Shown here: in pieces, positions 18,616 through 29,707 of the stretch
Layout: each line of letters begins with the position of its first letter
Position numbering within the stretch: the first letter of the stretch is position 1
Origin: an uncultured Alphaproteobacteria bacterium
GTDB taxonomy: Bacteria; Pseudomonadota; Alphaproteobacteria; HIMB59; GCA-002718135
Direction of reading: 5' to 3'
Assembly (NCBI GenBank): GCA_902604905.1
Contig: CACLAN010000002.1
Location: 65,560 to 129,559 of the forward strand
DNA: 64,000 nucleotides
The notes under the pieces: generated by a model
What the model was told of the DNA's origin: nothing
The model's input: the letters and a program-made list of their open reading frames with translations, nothing else
Database searches by the model: none
Made by a program: the position numbers and the translations under genes

Positions 18616-19854
18616 ATGTTTAAGGTACTACAAAACACTTGGGCTCTTTTTTTTGGCTTTGCTTTAATTAGTCTTGGTCACGGTCTGCAAGGAACACTTA
18701 TCGGTGTTCGTTCTGTTTTAGAGGGTTTTAGTTTTTTTGCATCAGGACTTATTATAGCTGGTTATTACGTTGGATACTTAACTGGTGCGTTAACAATTCC
18801 CATTTTTTTACAACGTGTTGGTCACATAAGAGTTTTTGCCGCTTTAGCATCGCTTGCTTCTATCGCTATATTATTACATTCAGTATTTGTTCATCCCTAT
18901 TCATGGATGTTTATAAGAGTATTAACTGGCTTAAGTCTTGCTGGGATTTATGTAATCATGGAGAGTTGGTTAAATGAAAAATCAACTAATCAAACTCGCG
19001 GTCAATTACTTTCCGTTTACATGATTATTACTTTTGTATTTGTTGGAGCAGGACAATTTTTATTAAATTTAGGCGATCCAGCTAAAGTTGATTTATTTAT
19101 TTTAGTATCAATCTTATTATCATTCGCACTTCTTCCTATTCTTTTGTCTTCAACAGAACAACCTAATACAGAAAGTCCTAAATTTTTTTCTTTAAGAGAA
19201 TTTTATGCTGTGTCACCTTTAGGTTTTGTTGGCGCATTAGCAACTGGTTTATCGCATAGTGCGGTTTTTGGGTACGGTGCAATTTACGCATCATCTATTA
19301 ATTTAAGCTTATTTGAAATTTCTCTCTATATGATGATTATAACGTCAGCTGGCGCCCTATCTCAATGGCCTATTGGATATTTGTCAGATAGAATAGATAG
19401 ACGTATTATTCTTATTGGTGTTTCTTTTATGGCTTCAGGTTTGAGTTTATTTTTTGTTTTTGCAAACTTTATGCCGCTAACGTTATTCTTAATTTTTACT
19501 GGTCTTTTTTCAGTTGCTTGTTTACCAATGTATTCACTTACGGTTGCTCATACAAATGACTTCTTACAACCTAATGAGATAGTATCAGCAAGTGCAACCT
19601 TTGGTATACTTATAGGTATTGGATCAATTATCGGACCTTTGTTTGTTTCTGGATTCATGGAAATTTTGGGGGCAGTAGGTTTTTACATCTATTTATTTTT
19701 AATACATGGACTGCTAGGACTGTTTGGTTTGTATAGAATGACGCAAAGAACTAAACCACGCGATCTTGAATCACAATACAATCCTTTACCACGAAATATT
19801 AGTCCTGCCGGTATGGAAATGAACCCCGTTACTGAGCCAACTGAGGACGAATAA
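18616..19854 (+). CDS. MFS transporter
   Basis: 12-TM pattern, GYLSDRIDRR loop. Confidence 0.85.
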   Translation: MFKVLQNTWALFFGFALISLGHGLQGTLIGVRSVLEGFSFFASGLIIAGYYVGYLTGALTIPIFLQRVGHIRVFAALASLASIAILLHSVFVHPYSWMFIRVLTGLSLAGIYVIMESWLNEKSTNQTRGQLLSVYMIITFVFVGAGQFLLNLGDPAKVDLFILVSILLSFALLPILLSSTEQPNTESPKFFSLREFYAVSPLGFVGALATGLSHSAVFGYGAIYASSINLSLFEISLYMMIITSAGALSQWPIGYLSDRIDRRIILIGVSFMASGLSLFFVFANFMPLTLFLIFTGLFSVACLPMYSLTVAHTNDFLQPNEIVSASATFGILIGIGSIIGPLFVSGFMEILGAVGFYIYLFLIHGLLGLFGLYRMTQRTKPRDLESQYNPLPRNISPAGMEMNPVTEPTEDE

Positions 19855-20434
19855 GTTTTTTAAATATTCTATGAAGTAATAAGAGAATAATTATTCCCAT
19901 ATAAATGACTGGTTCAGTTTTATCCGCGCGAACTAAAACATAAAAATGCATACTAGCTAGAATGGCTACTGGGTAAATTAAATAATGAATTTTCTTCCAT
20001 AATTTAAAACCTAGTCGTTTAATCATATTGTTTGTTGAAGTGCTAGCAAGCGGGATTAAAAAAAGAAAACTTATAAAACCAAATGTTATAAATGGTCTTT
20101 TTATAATATCCTGAATAATAAATTGTATATCTAAAAAATGATCTAAAACTATGTAAGTAGAGAAATGCAAACAGACATAATAGAAAGCAAACAGTCCAAT
20201 CATTCTTCGTAATACAACTATCGATTTTAAAGGTTTAATATTTGATAGAGTAGTAATCATAAGGGTTATTATTATTAATCTGAGTGCCATTAGACCTAAC
20301 TCATCCATTAGTTTTTCAATTGGATTTACTCCAAGATTCCCAGTAACAAATTGATACGCCCAGAGTAGACTAGGAAATAGAATTAAAATAAATAAGACAG
20401 GTTTACTGCGATTAAAATTTCTTGTTGAAAACAT
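19829..20434 (-). CDS. msrQ: Heme-binding membrane subunit of methionine sulfoxide reductase
   Basis: Ferric-reductase-like TM protein directly downstream of msrP; RRMIGLFAFYYVCLHFSTY, HYLIYPVAILASMHFY. Confidence 0.85.
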   Translation of the reverse strand: MFSTRNFNRSKPVLFILILFPSLLWAYQFVTGNLGVNPIEKLMDELGLMALRLIIITLMITTLSNIKPLKSIVVLRRMIGLFAFYYVCLHFSTYIVLDHFLDIQFIIQDIIKRPFITFGFISFLFLIPLASTSTNNMIKRLGFKLWKKIHYLIYPVAILASMHFYVLVRADKTEPVIYMGIIILLLLHRIFKKLIRPQLAQ

Positions 20435-20437
20435 TCA

Positions 20438-21355
20438 TTAATAAAATTTAGTCAAATCTAAATCTTTATAGAGATGTGCTACTTCTTCTCCATAGCCATT
20501 AAACATAAGTGTTTCTCTTCTTTTAAACTCTCCAATTCGTCTCTCTGTTCCTTGACTCCATCTTGGATGATTAACGTTAGGATTAACATTAGCATAAAAA
20601 CCATATTCCCAAGGAGCTAAAGTTTCCCAAGATGTTTCAGGTTGAGTATCTAAGAATCTAATTTCCACAATTGATTTAATTGATTTAAAACCATACTTCC
20701 ATGGAACAACTAATCTTATGGGCGCGCCATTTTGATTAGGCATTTCATGACCATACAATCCAGTTGCTAATATTGTTAGAGGATTCATTGCTTCATCCAT
20801 TCGAAGCCCTTCTCTATATGGCCAAATTATTGTTCTCTTTTGCTGACCTGGCATTTCTTCCGGTCTGAACACAGTTACAAATTGAACATACTTTGCTGAA
20901 CTTAAAGGTTCAGCCATTTTTATAAGTTCAGATAGTTGAAAGCCTTGCCAAGGAATGACCATGGACCAAGCTTCAACACATCTTAATCGATACACTCTAT
21001 CTTCTATCGTTACATTTGATAAAATTTTTTCTAAATCAAATGTTTGAGGGTTTTTCACAAGACCATCTATTTTTATTGTCCATGGTCTTGGTTTAAAATT
21101 TCCAGAATTTAAATGGGGATGTTTTTTATGAGTCCCAAACTCATAAAAATTATTGTAGGTTGTGATTTCTTCGTAAGAATTGAGTTTATCATTCTCATTT
21201 AAATATGTATTATAAACTGAAGAATTATTATCATGATTAGCAAAAGCTGATGAAGATACTGTTGCCAACAAGGCGCTTGCCAATGAGCCCTTAATAAACT
21301 TGCGTCTATTTAAATAGGTTTTATATGGTGTAATCTCAGAGCTTAAAATCTTCAT
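20438..21355 (-). CDS. msrP: Periplasmic methionine sulfoxide reductase catalytic (molybdopterin) subunit
   Basis: Tat-like NRRKFIKGSLASALL, RCVEAWSMVIPWQGF, WKYGFKSIKSI. Confidence 0.9.
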   Translation of the reverse strand: MKILSSEITPYKTYLNRRKFIKGSLASALLATVSSSAFANHDNNSSVYNTYLNENDKLNSYEEITTYNNFYEFGTHKKHPHLNSGNFKPRPWTIKIDGLVKNPQTFDLEKILSNVTIEDRVYRLRCVEAWSMVIPWQGFQLSELIKMAEPLSSAKYVQFVTVFRPEEMPGQQKRTIIWPYREGLRMDEAMNPLTILATGLYGHEMPNQNGAPIRLVVPWKYGFKSIKSIVEIRFLDTQPETSWETLAPWEYGFYANVNPNVNHPRWSQGTERRIGEFKRRETLMFNGYGEEVAHLYKDLDLTKFY

Positions 21356-21441
21356 ATTTTAGATATATATTAATAAATCTAAAATTGTAGTAATGTTAAG
21401 AACATCTTTATCAAATCCATTTAAATTGTTAGTGTAAATCT

Positions 21442-23232
21442 ATGAAAAATCTTTCGATCTTACTACTTATTTTTTTCATATTTTTATTACCTTTAAAGTT
21501 TGCATCTGCAGAAAAAGTTCATGGAATTGCAATGCATGGTACACCAAAATATAGCAATAATTTTACACACTTAGATTATGTTAATCCAAATGCACCTAAA
21601 GGTGGAACAGTAAAATTTGGATCATATGGATCTTTTGATAATCTAAATAGAGTAGCTTTTAAAGGCTCTAAAGCTGCTGGCCTTGGGTATGTTAATGATA
21701 CGTTAATGAGAAGAGTATGGGATGAAGCATTTTCTCTCTATGGTTTAATAGCTGAAAAAGTAGAATTGCCTGAAGATAGATCATCTATAACTTTTTATTT
21801 AAATGCAAATGCAACTTTTCATGATGGCTCACCAATAACACGCGATGATGTATTGTTTAGTCTAGAAACGTTTCAAACAAAAGGTACGCCAAACCAGAAA
21901 AAAACATATGGCAAAGTTATTAAAACTGAATTGATTAGAAATAATGGAATAAAAATGATTTTTGAAAATAATGAAGATAAAGAATTACCTCTTATTATTG
22001 CAGGTTTTCTTCCTATCATTCCAAAAAAGTTTTATGAAAATCTTGATGTTACAAAAACATTTTTAGACATCCCTCTAGGTAGTGGCCCATACCAAGTTGA
22101 TGGTCTCGATCCAGGACGTCAAATAAAATACAAACGGGTTGAAAATTATTGGGCAAAAGATTTACCGGTAAATAAAGGTCTCTATAATTTTGATACAATT
22201 ATTTATGATTATTACAAAGACTCAAATGTCTTAGTTGAAGCTTTTAAGGTTGGTGAATACGACTTTAGAAGAGAGTACAATGTTAAACGTTGGTTATCAG
22301 AATATGATTTCAAAGCTGTTCAGAATGGAGAGGTAATACTGACAGAAATGAATAACGATAGACCCGTTGGAATGAATGGTCTTGTGTTGAATACAAGACG
22401 TGACATATTTAATAATAGAAATGTAAGACTTGCTTTAAGTTATGCCTATGATCATGAATGGATTAATAAAACAATATATCAAAATGCATATGTGAGAACA
22501 GATAGTTATTTTGATAATTCTCCATTAGCTTCTTCAGGCTTACCATCAAAAAATGAGTTAGAATTGTTGAATGTATGGAAAGATGAAATTCCAGCAGAGG
22601 TATTTACAGAAACATTTACTCCACCAATTACGGATGGCAGTGGTAATGACCGTAAAAATTTATTGAAAGCAAAAGAAATACTCGAAAAAGAGGGATGGTT
22701 TGTTGAGAATGGAAAACTGGTAAAAGATGGAAAAGAATTCAAGTTTGAGTTCTTGATTGTCAGTCCATCTGATGAGAAAATTGCTTTAGCCTATCAAAGT
22801 AATTTAAAAAAACTTGGTATTACAATGGATGTAAGGACTGTTGATTCATCACAGTATCAAGAACGTTTGTTAAGTTATGATTTTGATATGATTAAAAGAT
22901 ATTGGGGAGTCAGTTTAAGCCCAGGAAATGAGCAACAATTTTATTGGGGATCAGAAGTTGGTCAAAAAGATGGAAGCAGAAATTATCCTGGTATCAATAG
23001 TCCAGTAGTTGATGCATTAATTGAAAAACTAATTAGTGCAACAAATAGAGAAGAATTAACAACGACGATCCACGCACTTGATAGAGTGTTGTTATGGGGT
23101 CACTATGTCGTTCCTCTTTATCATAGCAACAAAGACAGAATTGCTTATTGGGATTTTTTTGAGTACCCAGACGAAATTCCACTTTACGGAATTGTAATTG
23201 AGTCTTGGTGGATTAATAAAGATAAACAATAA
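21442..23232 (+). CDS. Peptide/YejA-like extracellular solute-binding protein (family 5)
   Basis: Signal peptide, HGIAMHGTPKYSNNFTHLDYVNPNAPKGG, NRPVGMNGLVLNTRR-like region. Confidence 0.85.
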   Translation: MKNLSILLLIFFIFLLPLKFASAEKVHGIAMHGTPKYSNNFTHLDYVNPNAPKGGTVKFGSYGSFDNLNRVAFKGSKAAGLGYVNDTLMRRVWDEAFSLYGLIAEKVELPEDRSSITFYLNANATFHDGSPITRDDVLFSLETFQTKGTPNQKKTYGKVIKTELIRNNGIKMIFENNEDKELPLIIAGFLPIIPKKFYENLDVTKTFLDIPLGSGPYQVDGLDPGRQIKYKRVENYWAKDLPVNKGLYNFDTIIYDYYKDSNVLVEAFKVGEYDFRREYNVKRWLSEYDFKAVQNGEVILTEMNNDRPVGMNGLVLNTRRDIFNNRNVRLALSYAYDHEWINKTIYQNAYVRTDSYFDNSPLASSGLPSKNELELLNVWKDEIPAEVFTETFTPPITDGSGNDRKNLLKAKEILEKEGWFVENGKLVKDGKEFKFEFLIVSPSDEKIALAYQSNLKKLGITMDVRTVDSSQYQERLLSYDFDMIKRYWGVSLSPGNEQQFYWGSEVGQKDGSRNYPGINSPVVDALIEKLISATNREELTTTIHALDRVLLWGHYVVPLYHSNKDRIAYWDFFEYPDEIPLYGIVIESWWINKDKQ

Positions 23233-23253
23233 AATAAGTAATCAAATATTTTT

Positions 23254-24138
23254 ATGAGTCATACAAGAGCTAACATACTCATGTTAATTGCCTCACTTAT
23301 ATGGGGAACAGCTTTTGTAAGCCAAACTACTGGGATGGGAGCCATAGGTCCTTTTACTTTTAGCTTTGGAAGATTCTTTTTTGCATTTTTAACAGTAATT
23401 CCATTTGCAATTTATCTAGAACAACAAAATATTTTTAAAATATTAAGTGATAGAAAAAAAGTTTATCTTTGTTTGGCTACAGGTTTTTTTCTTTTTGGTG
23501 GTATGGGTCTTCAACAATATGCTTTACAAAAATCATTAATATCAAATGCTGCTTTTCTTAGCACTCTTTACGTGCCCTTTGTTGGTATAATTTCAAGATT
23601 CATAATTAAAAAACAAGTACACTGGATTATCTGGATTGCCATTTTACTTTGTTTGTATGGATCATATCTTTTGTCCTCTAATCAATCAGTTGAAATTCAA
23701 CAATCAGATTCACTATTGTTTATTGCTGCTTTGTTTTTTGCCTTACATATTATTTGTATCGATATTTTTATGAAAGAACTTAACAGTCCTTTTTTATTTG
23801 GAAGTATTCAGTATTTTATTGTTTTTATTTTATCTATGATCTTAGCTTTTATGTGGGAGGAACCAAGACTGTCAAATATGCAAATTGAATGGTTTGAAAT
23901 TTTATATACGGGTATTTTTTCTGCTGGCATTGGATATACACTTCAAATTATTGCTCAACATAAAGCTAATCCTGCTCCTGCTGCTATTATTTTATCAATG
24001 GAGTCAGTCTTTGCTGCAATAGCAGGTTGGATACTTTTAAATCAAGTTTTAGACACACAAAAAATACTTGGATGCCTTGCAATATTTATTGGAGTCATTA
24101 TAGTACAATTAGTACCAATAATTATTAAACAAAAATGA
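23254..24138 (+). CDS. EamA-family (DMT) transporter
   Basis: ASLIWGTAFVSQTTGM, 10 TM. Confidence 0.85.
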   Translation: MSHTRANILMLIASLIWGTAFVSQTTGMGAIGPFTFSFGRFFFAFLTVIPFAIYLEQQNIFKILSDRKKVYLCLATGFFLFGGMGLQQYALQKSLISNAAFLSTLYVPFVGIISRFIIKKQVHWIIWIAILLCLYGSYLLSSNQSVEIQQSDSLLFIAALFFALHIICIDIFMKELNSPFLFGSIQYFIVFILSMILAFMWEEPRLSNMQIEWFEILYTGIFSAGIGYTLQIIAQHKANPAPAAIILSMESVFAAIAGWILLNQVLDTQKILGCLAIFIGVIIVQLVPIIIKQK

Positions 24139-25109
24139 GTGATAAATTAGACGTAATTGGAATTGGAAATGCTATGGTAGATGCCATAATTCCTTCCAAT
24201 CAAAGTGAAATTGAAAAACATGAAATTAATAGAGATTCTATGAATCTTATTGATGAAAACTTAAAAAATAATTTGCATGAAAGTTATTCTATCAGAGAAA
24301 TGGCTGGTGGAGGTTCCCTTGGTAACTCCATGTTTGGAATCACCTCTTTTGGCGGTAATGGAAGTTTTATTGGAAAAATTAAAAATGATGAAATTGGAGT
24401 TTACCTTCAAAAAGATATGATCCGGGAAGGACTAAAATTTCCATTAGGATTTACATCTCCTGATATTTCAACTGGATGTTGTACAATTTTTGTTGAAGAA
24501 GATGGAACAAGAACAATGTGTACTTTTCTTGGTGCTGGAACATTAATAGGGCCTGAAGATATAAAAGAGGATGATATTAAAAATCATAAGATTGCATATT
24601 TGGAAGGCTACTTGTGGGACAATGATAATGCAAAAAAGGCTATGAAAAAAATGGTGGATATTTGCAAGGCTGATAATCAAAAAATTGCATTTACTTTATC
24701 TGACCTTTTTTGTGTTGATAGACACCGTGACTCTTTTAAAGAATTAATAACTGAGAATGTTGATATTCTTTTTGCTAACGAAGATGAAATCAAAGCAATG
24801 GCAGAAACAGAAAGTTTTGAAGAAGGTCTAGAATATGCAAAATCATTAAATATAATTGCTGCTATTACTAGAGGAAGTAGCGGATCTGTTATTGTTTCTG
24901 GTAATGACATCACTGAAGTTGCTGCAAAAAAAGTAGAAAAAGTTGTAGATACAACTGGAGCTGGAGATTTATTTGCAGCTGGTTTTTTATTTGGTTATTC
25001 GAAAGGTAAAGCAATGGATGAATGTGGTAATTATGCATCAATTGCTGCTGCGGAAATTATTTCACATTATGGTGCAAGACCTTTAGTAAAATTGTCTAGT
25101 TTAATTTAG
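24135..25109 (+). CDS. PfkB-family carbohydrate kinase, adenosine kinase-like
   Basis: GIGNAMVDAI, GGSLGNSMFGI, DTTGAGDLFAAGFLFG. Confidence 0.85.
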   Translation: MSDKLDVIGIGNAMVDAIIPSNQSEIEKHEINRDSMNLIDENLKNNLHESYSIREMAGGGSLGNSMFGITSFGGNGSFIGKIKNDEIGVYLQKDMIREGLKFPLGFTSPDISTGCCTIFVEEDGTRTMCTFLGAGTLIGPEDIKEDDIKNHKIAYLEGYLWDNDNAKKAMKKMVDICKADNQKIAFTLSDLFCVDRHRDSFKELITENVDILFANEDEIKAMAETESFEEGLEYAKSLNIIAAITRGSSGSVIVSGNDITEVAAKKVEKVVDTTGAGDLFAAGFLFGYSKGKAMDECGNYASIAAAEIISHYGARPLVKLSSLI

Positions 25110-26076
25110 CTAATAATTTATTTTTATTTTCGTCATCGCAAAAAGAATATTTAATTGCGTTATGGGTAAGGGAGGTTAGTTCCTTTTCATTTAAACCTAA
25201 ATCTTCCATGACTTTATATTCACCGTTTATTGTAGCATTAAAAAAAGGAGGATCATCTGAATTGACTGTTACTTTTACCCCTTGATCAAATAATGTTTTC
25301 ACAGGATGGTCTACATAATCTTCATAAATCTTAGTTGCAATATTACTTGTTGGACAAGTTTCTAGAATAATATCTTTTTCAATTATTTCTTTGACTAAAT
25401 CAGGATCCTCTATTGATCGAACTCCGTGACCTAATCTTGTTGGATGAAGAAGATTAATAGCATTTCTTATATTTACAGGACCATCCCATTCACCTGCATG
25501 AACAGTAATTGGAAAATTTTCTTTTTTTAACATATCAAATGTTTCAACGAATAAATTTGGTGGAAAATGAAGTTCATCCCCAGCTAAACCAAAACCAACT
25601 AAACAAGGATGAGGATTATTTAAAACTTCTTTTGCAGTTCCTTCTACTGACTCTGGTCCTAAATGTCTGATCCCATTCATTATGTAGCGTGAAACAATAC
25701 CAAAATCTTCTTCAGCTTTTTTGGAAGCTTCATAGACTCCTTCAATAAAAGAATGATAGGTCATCCCTTTTTCTTTAGCATGAGTTGAGGAAATCATCGC
25801 TTCGACATAAAGAACATTGTTAGCCGCACAATCTTTTAAATATTCATACGTTAATTCAAAATAATCTTCTGGCGTATGTATGACAGAAGTAACGATGTCA
25901 TATTTTTTTATAAAATCATAAAAATCATCCCATTGGTATGCGTACTTTGAGCCAAACATTTCTTCAGGTATTTCATAATTATTACGTTTGGCAAATTTCT
26001 TACATAAATCTGGCGTAATGGTTGCCTCTAAATGAACATGAATTTCTGCTTTTTTAACTGAATTAAAAATATTCAT
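25096..26076 (-). CDS. add: Adenosine deaminase (start at internal Met preferred)
   Basis: KAEIHVHLEATITP, VHAGEWDGP, RLGHGVRS, CPTSNI, VNSDDPPFF. Confidence 0.88.
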   Translation of the reverse strand: MNIFNSVKKAEIHVHLEATITPDLCKKFAKRNNYEIPEEMFGSKYAYQWDDFYDFIKKYDIVTSVIHTPEDYFELTYEYLKDCAANNVLYVEAMISSTHAKEKGMTYHSFIEGVYEASKKAEEDFGIVSRYIMNGIRHLGPESVEGTAKEVLNNPHPCLVGFGLAGDELHFPPNLFVETFDMLKKENFPITVHAGEWDGPVNIRNAINLLHPTRLGHGVRSIEDPDLVKEIIEKDIILETCPTSNIATKIYEDYVDHPVKTLFDQGVKVTVNSDDPPFFNATINGEYKVMEDLGLNEKELTSLTHNAIKYSFCDDENKNKLLAKLN

Positions 26077-26105
26077 ATAAATAAAATTACCTATATAATA
26101 ATAAT

Positions 26106-27017
26106 ATGGAAGCAAGAATAAACAGAAGAAGCTTTGTTTTTGGCGCAAGTTGCTCTTTATGTGGTTCAATGATTTTACCTTCTTGTACACAAGTACCATT
26201 AACAAATCGAAGTCAGTTAAATTTATATGATAGCAACCTACCTATAATTTTAATGGGTGGTGGTGTTCTTGGCACTCCTAAAATTTATCCTAATGAAAGA
26301 TCTCTAAATCAAGAAGTTGAAAAAACATATTCAAGATTTTTATCTAAAGCTAAAGAAGATAAAATTCTTTTAGATAACACAAATGAATCAAAAAAAATTG
26401 AAGAAATAGGAAAAGAAATTTATACCTCTCTGGATACGTATTATCTTAATAAGCGTGAAAAAAATCCTGCTGGAAATTTTAATTGGCAGTTCGCTCTTAT
26501 AGATTCAGAAACAAAAAATGCTTGGTGTATGCCAGGGGGCAAAATCGCTTTTTATACAGGTATACTTCCTATATGTAAAAATGATGACGGTATTGCAGCA
26601 GTCATGGGACATGAAATTGCTCATGCATTTGCAAGACATACTGTAGAAAAATTAACTCAAGCTTCTATGATACAAATGGCAACCATTGGAATATCACGAA
26701 GTAGGTATGCAGAACTTCTTAATAAGTCTTTTAGAGTAGGCAATGTAGGTGGTAATGTTTACAACTCAGTTGTTAAATATGGAATCTTTCTTCCCTTTAG
26801 TAGAAAAATGGAAAGTGAAGCAGATTATTTAGGCATGGGATTTATGAATCTTGCAGGCTTTAATATTAAAGAACCTGCCAAACTATGGCAAAGAATGATG
26901 GCAGATCAAGAAGGAAGAATGCCCGAATTTATGGGATCTCACCCAAGTCCAGATAATAGATCCAAAAAATTTCTAGAATGGGAAAGTGAAGTTTTAGATA
27001 AATTTCCTCGTGTTTAA
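26106..27017 (+). CDS. M48-family metallopeptidase lipoprotein
   Basis: VMGHEIAHAFARHT (HExxH), SEADYLGMGFM, lipobox-like LPSC after twin Arg. Confidence 0.88.
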   Translation: MEARINRRSFVFGASCSLCGSMILPSCTQVPLTNRSQLNLYDSNLPIILMGGGVLGTPKIYPNERSLNQEVEKTYSRFLSKAKEDKILLDNTNESKKIEEIGKEIYTSLDTYYLNKREKNPAGNFNWQFALIDSETKNAWCMPGGKIAFYTGILPICKNDDGIAAVMGHEIAHAFARHTVEKLTQASMIQMATIGISRSRYAELLNKSFRVGNVGGNVYNSVVKYGIFLPFSRKMESEADYLGMGFMNLAGFNIKEPAKLWQRMMADQEGRMPEFMGSHPSPDNRSKKFLEWESEVLDKFPRV

Positions 27018-27039
27018 TTTTTAGTGTATTAGGAAAGTT

Positions 27040-28086
27040 GTGTTAGCTGTTGAAGTAAAAAATCTGACTCATGAGATTAATAATAAAAAAATCTTAAATA
27101 ATATTGAGTTCAATCTAACCAAGGATAGCATTTCTTGTATTCTTGGTCCTTCAGGAAGTGGAAAAACTACATTATTAAAACTTATTGCAGGTTTAGAAAA
27201 AGTACAATCTGGTGAAATCTTAATAAATGGCGAAGAGGTGAGTAGTACAAAAAAACATCTACCAACTGAAAAGAGAAAAATTGGATTTTTATTTCAAGAC
27301 TATGCTTTATTTCCACATTTAACAGTCAAGCAAAACTTAGAGTATCCCATAAATTATAAGAATTCAAATTATAGAATTGAGGATATTATTGATTTAATAA
27401 AACTTCCAAACTCTCTAAATAAATTTCCCCATGAGTTAAGTGGTGGCGAACAACAAAGAGTAGCATTAGCAAGATCAATTATTTCTCAACCTGATTTACT
27501 TTTATTAGATGAGCCATTTTCGAGTCTTGATTTGAATTTAAGAGAAGAGGTCAGGGATGATACTTTGCATTTATTACAAAAATCTAACATATCAGTGATT
27601 ATTGTTACTCACGATCCATTTGAAGCTATGTTCATTTCTAATCAAATAAATATTATGGATACCTCAGGATATATTATTCAATCTGGAAGCCCGGCAGAAT
27701 TATATAAAAATCCTAAAAATTCATATGTGACTGAATTTTTTGGTGAAACAAATAGGTTTCATGGAGTAGTTAATAACTCTTTTGTAGATACGCCAGTAGG
27801 AAAAATTAAAGCTCCAAATGAGCTTGAAAATACAAATGTAGAAATACATGTAAGACCACAAGGAGTAAAATTAAAGCAACAACCAACACCTGTTAATGGA
27901 ATAAAAGGTACTGTTATGGCCTCAAAATTAATGGGGTCTTTTAGTTTTGTTCATCTTTCAGTGCTTGATGACAATAATGAGGTTATTCATGTTCATAGTC
28001 ACATGCCTCCAGAATTTAATCCTCAACAATCATCTGCTGTCGAAATTGAGATAGATCAATCTCAAGCTTTTATTTTTAAAAATTAG
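27040..28086 (+). CDS. Fe(III) ABC transporter ATP-binding protein, FbpC-like (GTG start)
   Basis: GPSGSGKTTLL, LSGGEQQRVALARS, THDPFEA; adjacent to fbpB/fbpA-like genes. Confidence 0.85.
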   Translation: MLAVEVKNLTHEINNKKILNNIEFNLTKDSISCILGPSGSGKTTLLKLIAGLEKVQSGEILINGEEVSSTKKHLPTEKRKIGFLFQDYALFPHLTVKQNLEYPINYKNSNYRIEDIIDLIKLPNSLNKFPHELSGGEQQRVALARSIISQPDLLLLDEPFSSLDLNLREEVRDDTLHLLQKSNISVIIVTHDPFEAMFISNQINIMDTSGYIIQSGSPAELYKNPKNSYVTEFFGETNRFHGVVNNSFVDTPVGKIKAPNELENTNVEIHVRPQGVKLKQQPTPVNGIKGTVMASKLMGSFSFVHLSVLDDNNEVIHVHSHMPPEFNPQQSSAVEIEIDQSQAFIFKN

Positions 28087-29696
28087 TTGCTTTCTTTTTT
28101 TTGTGAAACTCTTTGAAGAGTTGTGTTTAAAAATATTACTGGACCAAGACCAACCACAATAATTATTAGAGCAGCAAATGATGATTCTTGTAAAAGTTCA
28201 TCTGATGCATATTGGTAGACATAAGTAGCTAAAGTTTCAAAATTAAAAGGTCTTAGCAGTAGGGTGATTGGAAGTTCTTTTAAAATATCAACAAAAACTA
28301 GAATACCTCCAATTAGGATATTGGTATAAATTAAGGGTAATACGATTACTCGAATTGTATTTAGAAAACCTTTTCCCATTGTTTGGGAAGCATCAACCGC
28401 ATTTGGATGAACTTTAAGTATTCCTGATCGCAGGGCAGCATTACCAACTGCTAAAAATCTAGTTGTGTAAGCAAAAATTAATACTAAGAAACCACCTGCA
28501 GCATAACCCATTTCAATATTAGTTATTGAGTTTAACCATCCAAAAAAGATAACAATGCCAACTGCAAGTATAGTACCTGGTAAAGCATAACCACATGAAG
28601 CTACAAAAATTAATCCTTTTTGAAAAGTATTTGATTTATAATTTGATACAATAATTAGAATTATAGAAACTAGCATGACAGTAGCAGCTCCTGCAAGTGC
28701 AAGCGATATACTTGTTGTTGCAGCAAATATAACTTCACTAAAATTAATTATAGAAAAACCACTTAAAACGAAATTTAAAAGAATGAGTACAGGAATTACA
28801 AATCCAAGAGTAATTGGGGTCAAACAAATTAAAAAACAAAGTAACTTTCCAGAAAATGAAATTGTTTCTGACTGAAGCATATTTTGACCACTACTTTTTT
28901 CAAAATACCTTTGTCTACGTCTTGCTAAATATTCAACAGTTAAAAGGACAACAACAAAAATAAATAAAACTGAAGATATTTGTGCTGCACCTGATAGACT
29001 GTTCATTCCCAACCAAACATTAAATACACCAAGGGTTAGAGTTTCTAGAGCAAAGTATTCAACTGTTCCAAAATCAGAAATTGTTTCCATTAATACAAGT
29101 GCTAGGCCAGCAAATATTCCTGGTCTTGCAAGTGGCAGAGCAACAGAAAAAAAACTGCTTCGTCCATAAATTAAACTTGTTTGATAAAAAGATAAGGGCA
29201 CGGTTAAAAAAGATGCTCTAGTCATCATGTAAATATATGGATAAAGAACACAAGACATAACTAAAATAGCCCCACCCATTGATCGTATTTCTGGGAACCA
29301 ATAATCTTTAACACTATTCCAGTTAAAAATTTCCCTTAGTAGTTTTTGTAATGGACCAGCGTATTCTAAAAAATCAGTATATGTATAAGCAATGATATAT
29401 GCAGGTACTGCAGCGGGTAATAATAGTGCCCACTCAAAAAAATTTTTACCAATAAAGTTATATCTTGTAACTACCCATGCTGAAGAAACACCAAAGATCA
29501 TACTTAGAATTCCTACCCCGATCATGAGCACAATTGTGTTGTAAACATATCTTGGCAGAACGGTTGAGAATAAATGTGGCCATAGACTGGTATCTCCTAA
29601 AAATGCGGAGTAAAAAATAGCAACTATTGGACAAATTATAAAAAGAGCAAGAAAAGTTGCTAACGTAGATGAGCTATTCCAATTATACAAATTCAC
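28083..29696 (-). CDS. Fe(III) ABC transporter permease, FbpB-like (fused two-half permease)
   Basis: Two copies of the binding-protein-dependent permease loop, 537 aa. Confidence 0.88.
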   Translation of the reverse strand: MNLYNWNSSSTLATFLALFIICPIVAIFYSAFLGDTSLWPHLFSTVLPRYVYNTIVLMIGVGILSMIFGVSSAWVVTRYNFIGKNFFEWALLLPAAVPAYIIAYTYTDFLEYAGPLQKLLREIFNWNSVKDYWFPEIRSMGGAILVMSCVLYPYIYMMTRASFLTVPLSFYQTSLIYGRSSFFSVALPLARPGIFAGLALVLMETISDFGTVEYFALETLTLGVFNVWLGMNSLSGAAQISSVLFIFVVVLLTVEYLARRRQRYFEKSSGQNMLQSETISFSGKLLCFLICLTPITLGFVIPVLILLNFVLSGFSIINFSEVIFAATTSISLALAGAATVMLVSIILIIVSNYKSNTFQKGLIFVASCGYALPGTILAVGIVIFFGWLNSITNIEMGYAAGGFLVLIFAYTTRFLAVGNAALRSGILKVHPNAVDASQTMGKGFLNTIRVIVLPLIYTNILIGGILVFVDILKELPITLLLRPFNFETLATYVYQYASDELLQESSFAALIIIVVGLGPVIFLNTTLQRVSQKKESN

Positions 29697-29707
29697 TTGG
29701 TTATAAA

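Noticed and set aside
26077-26205. N-terminal extension of the adenosine deaminase ORF
   Set aside because: Low-complexity residues overlap the start of the divergent M48 gene; internal Met at 26076 fits family N-termini.
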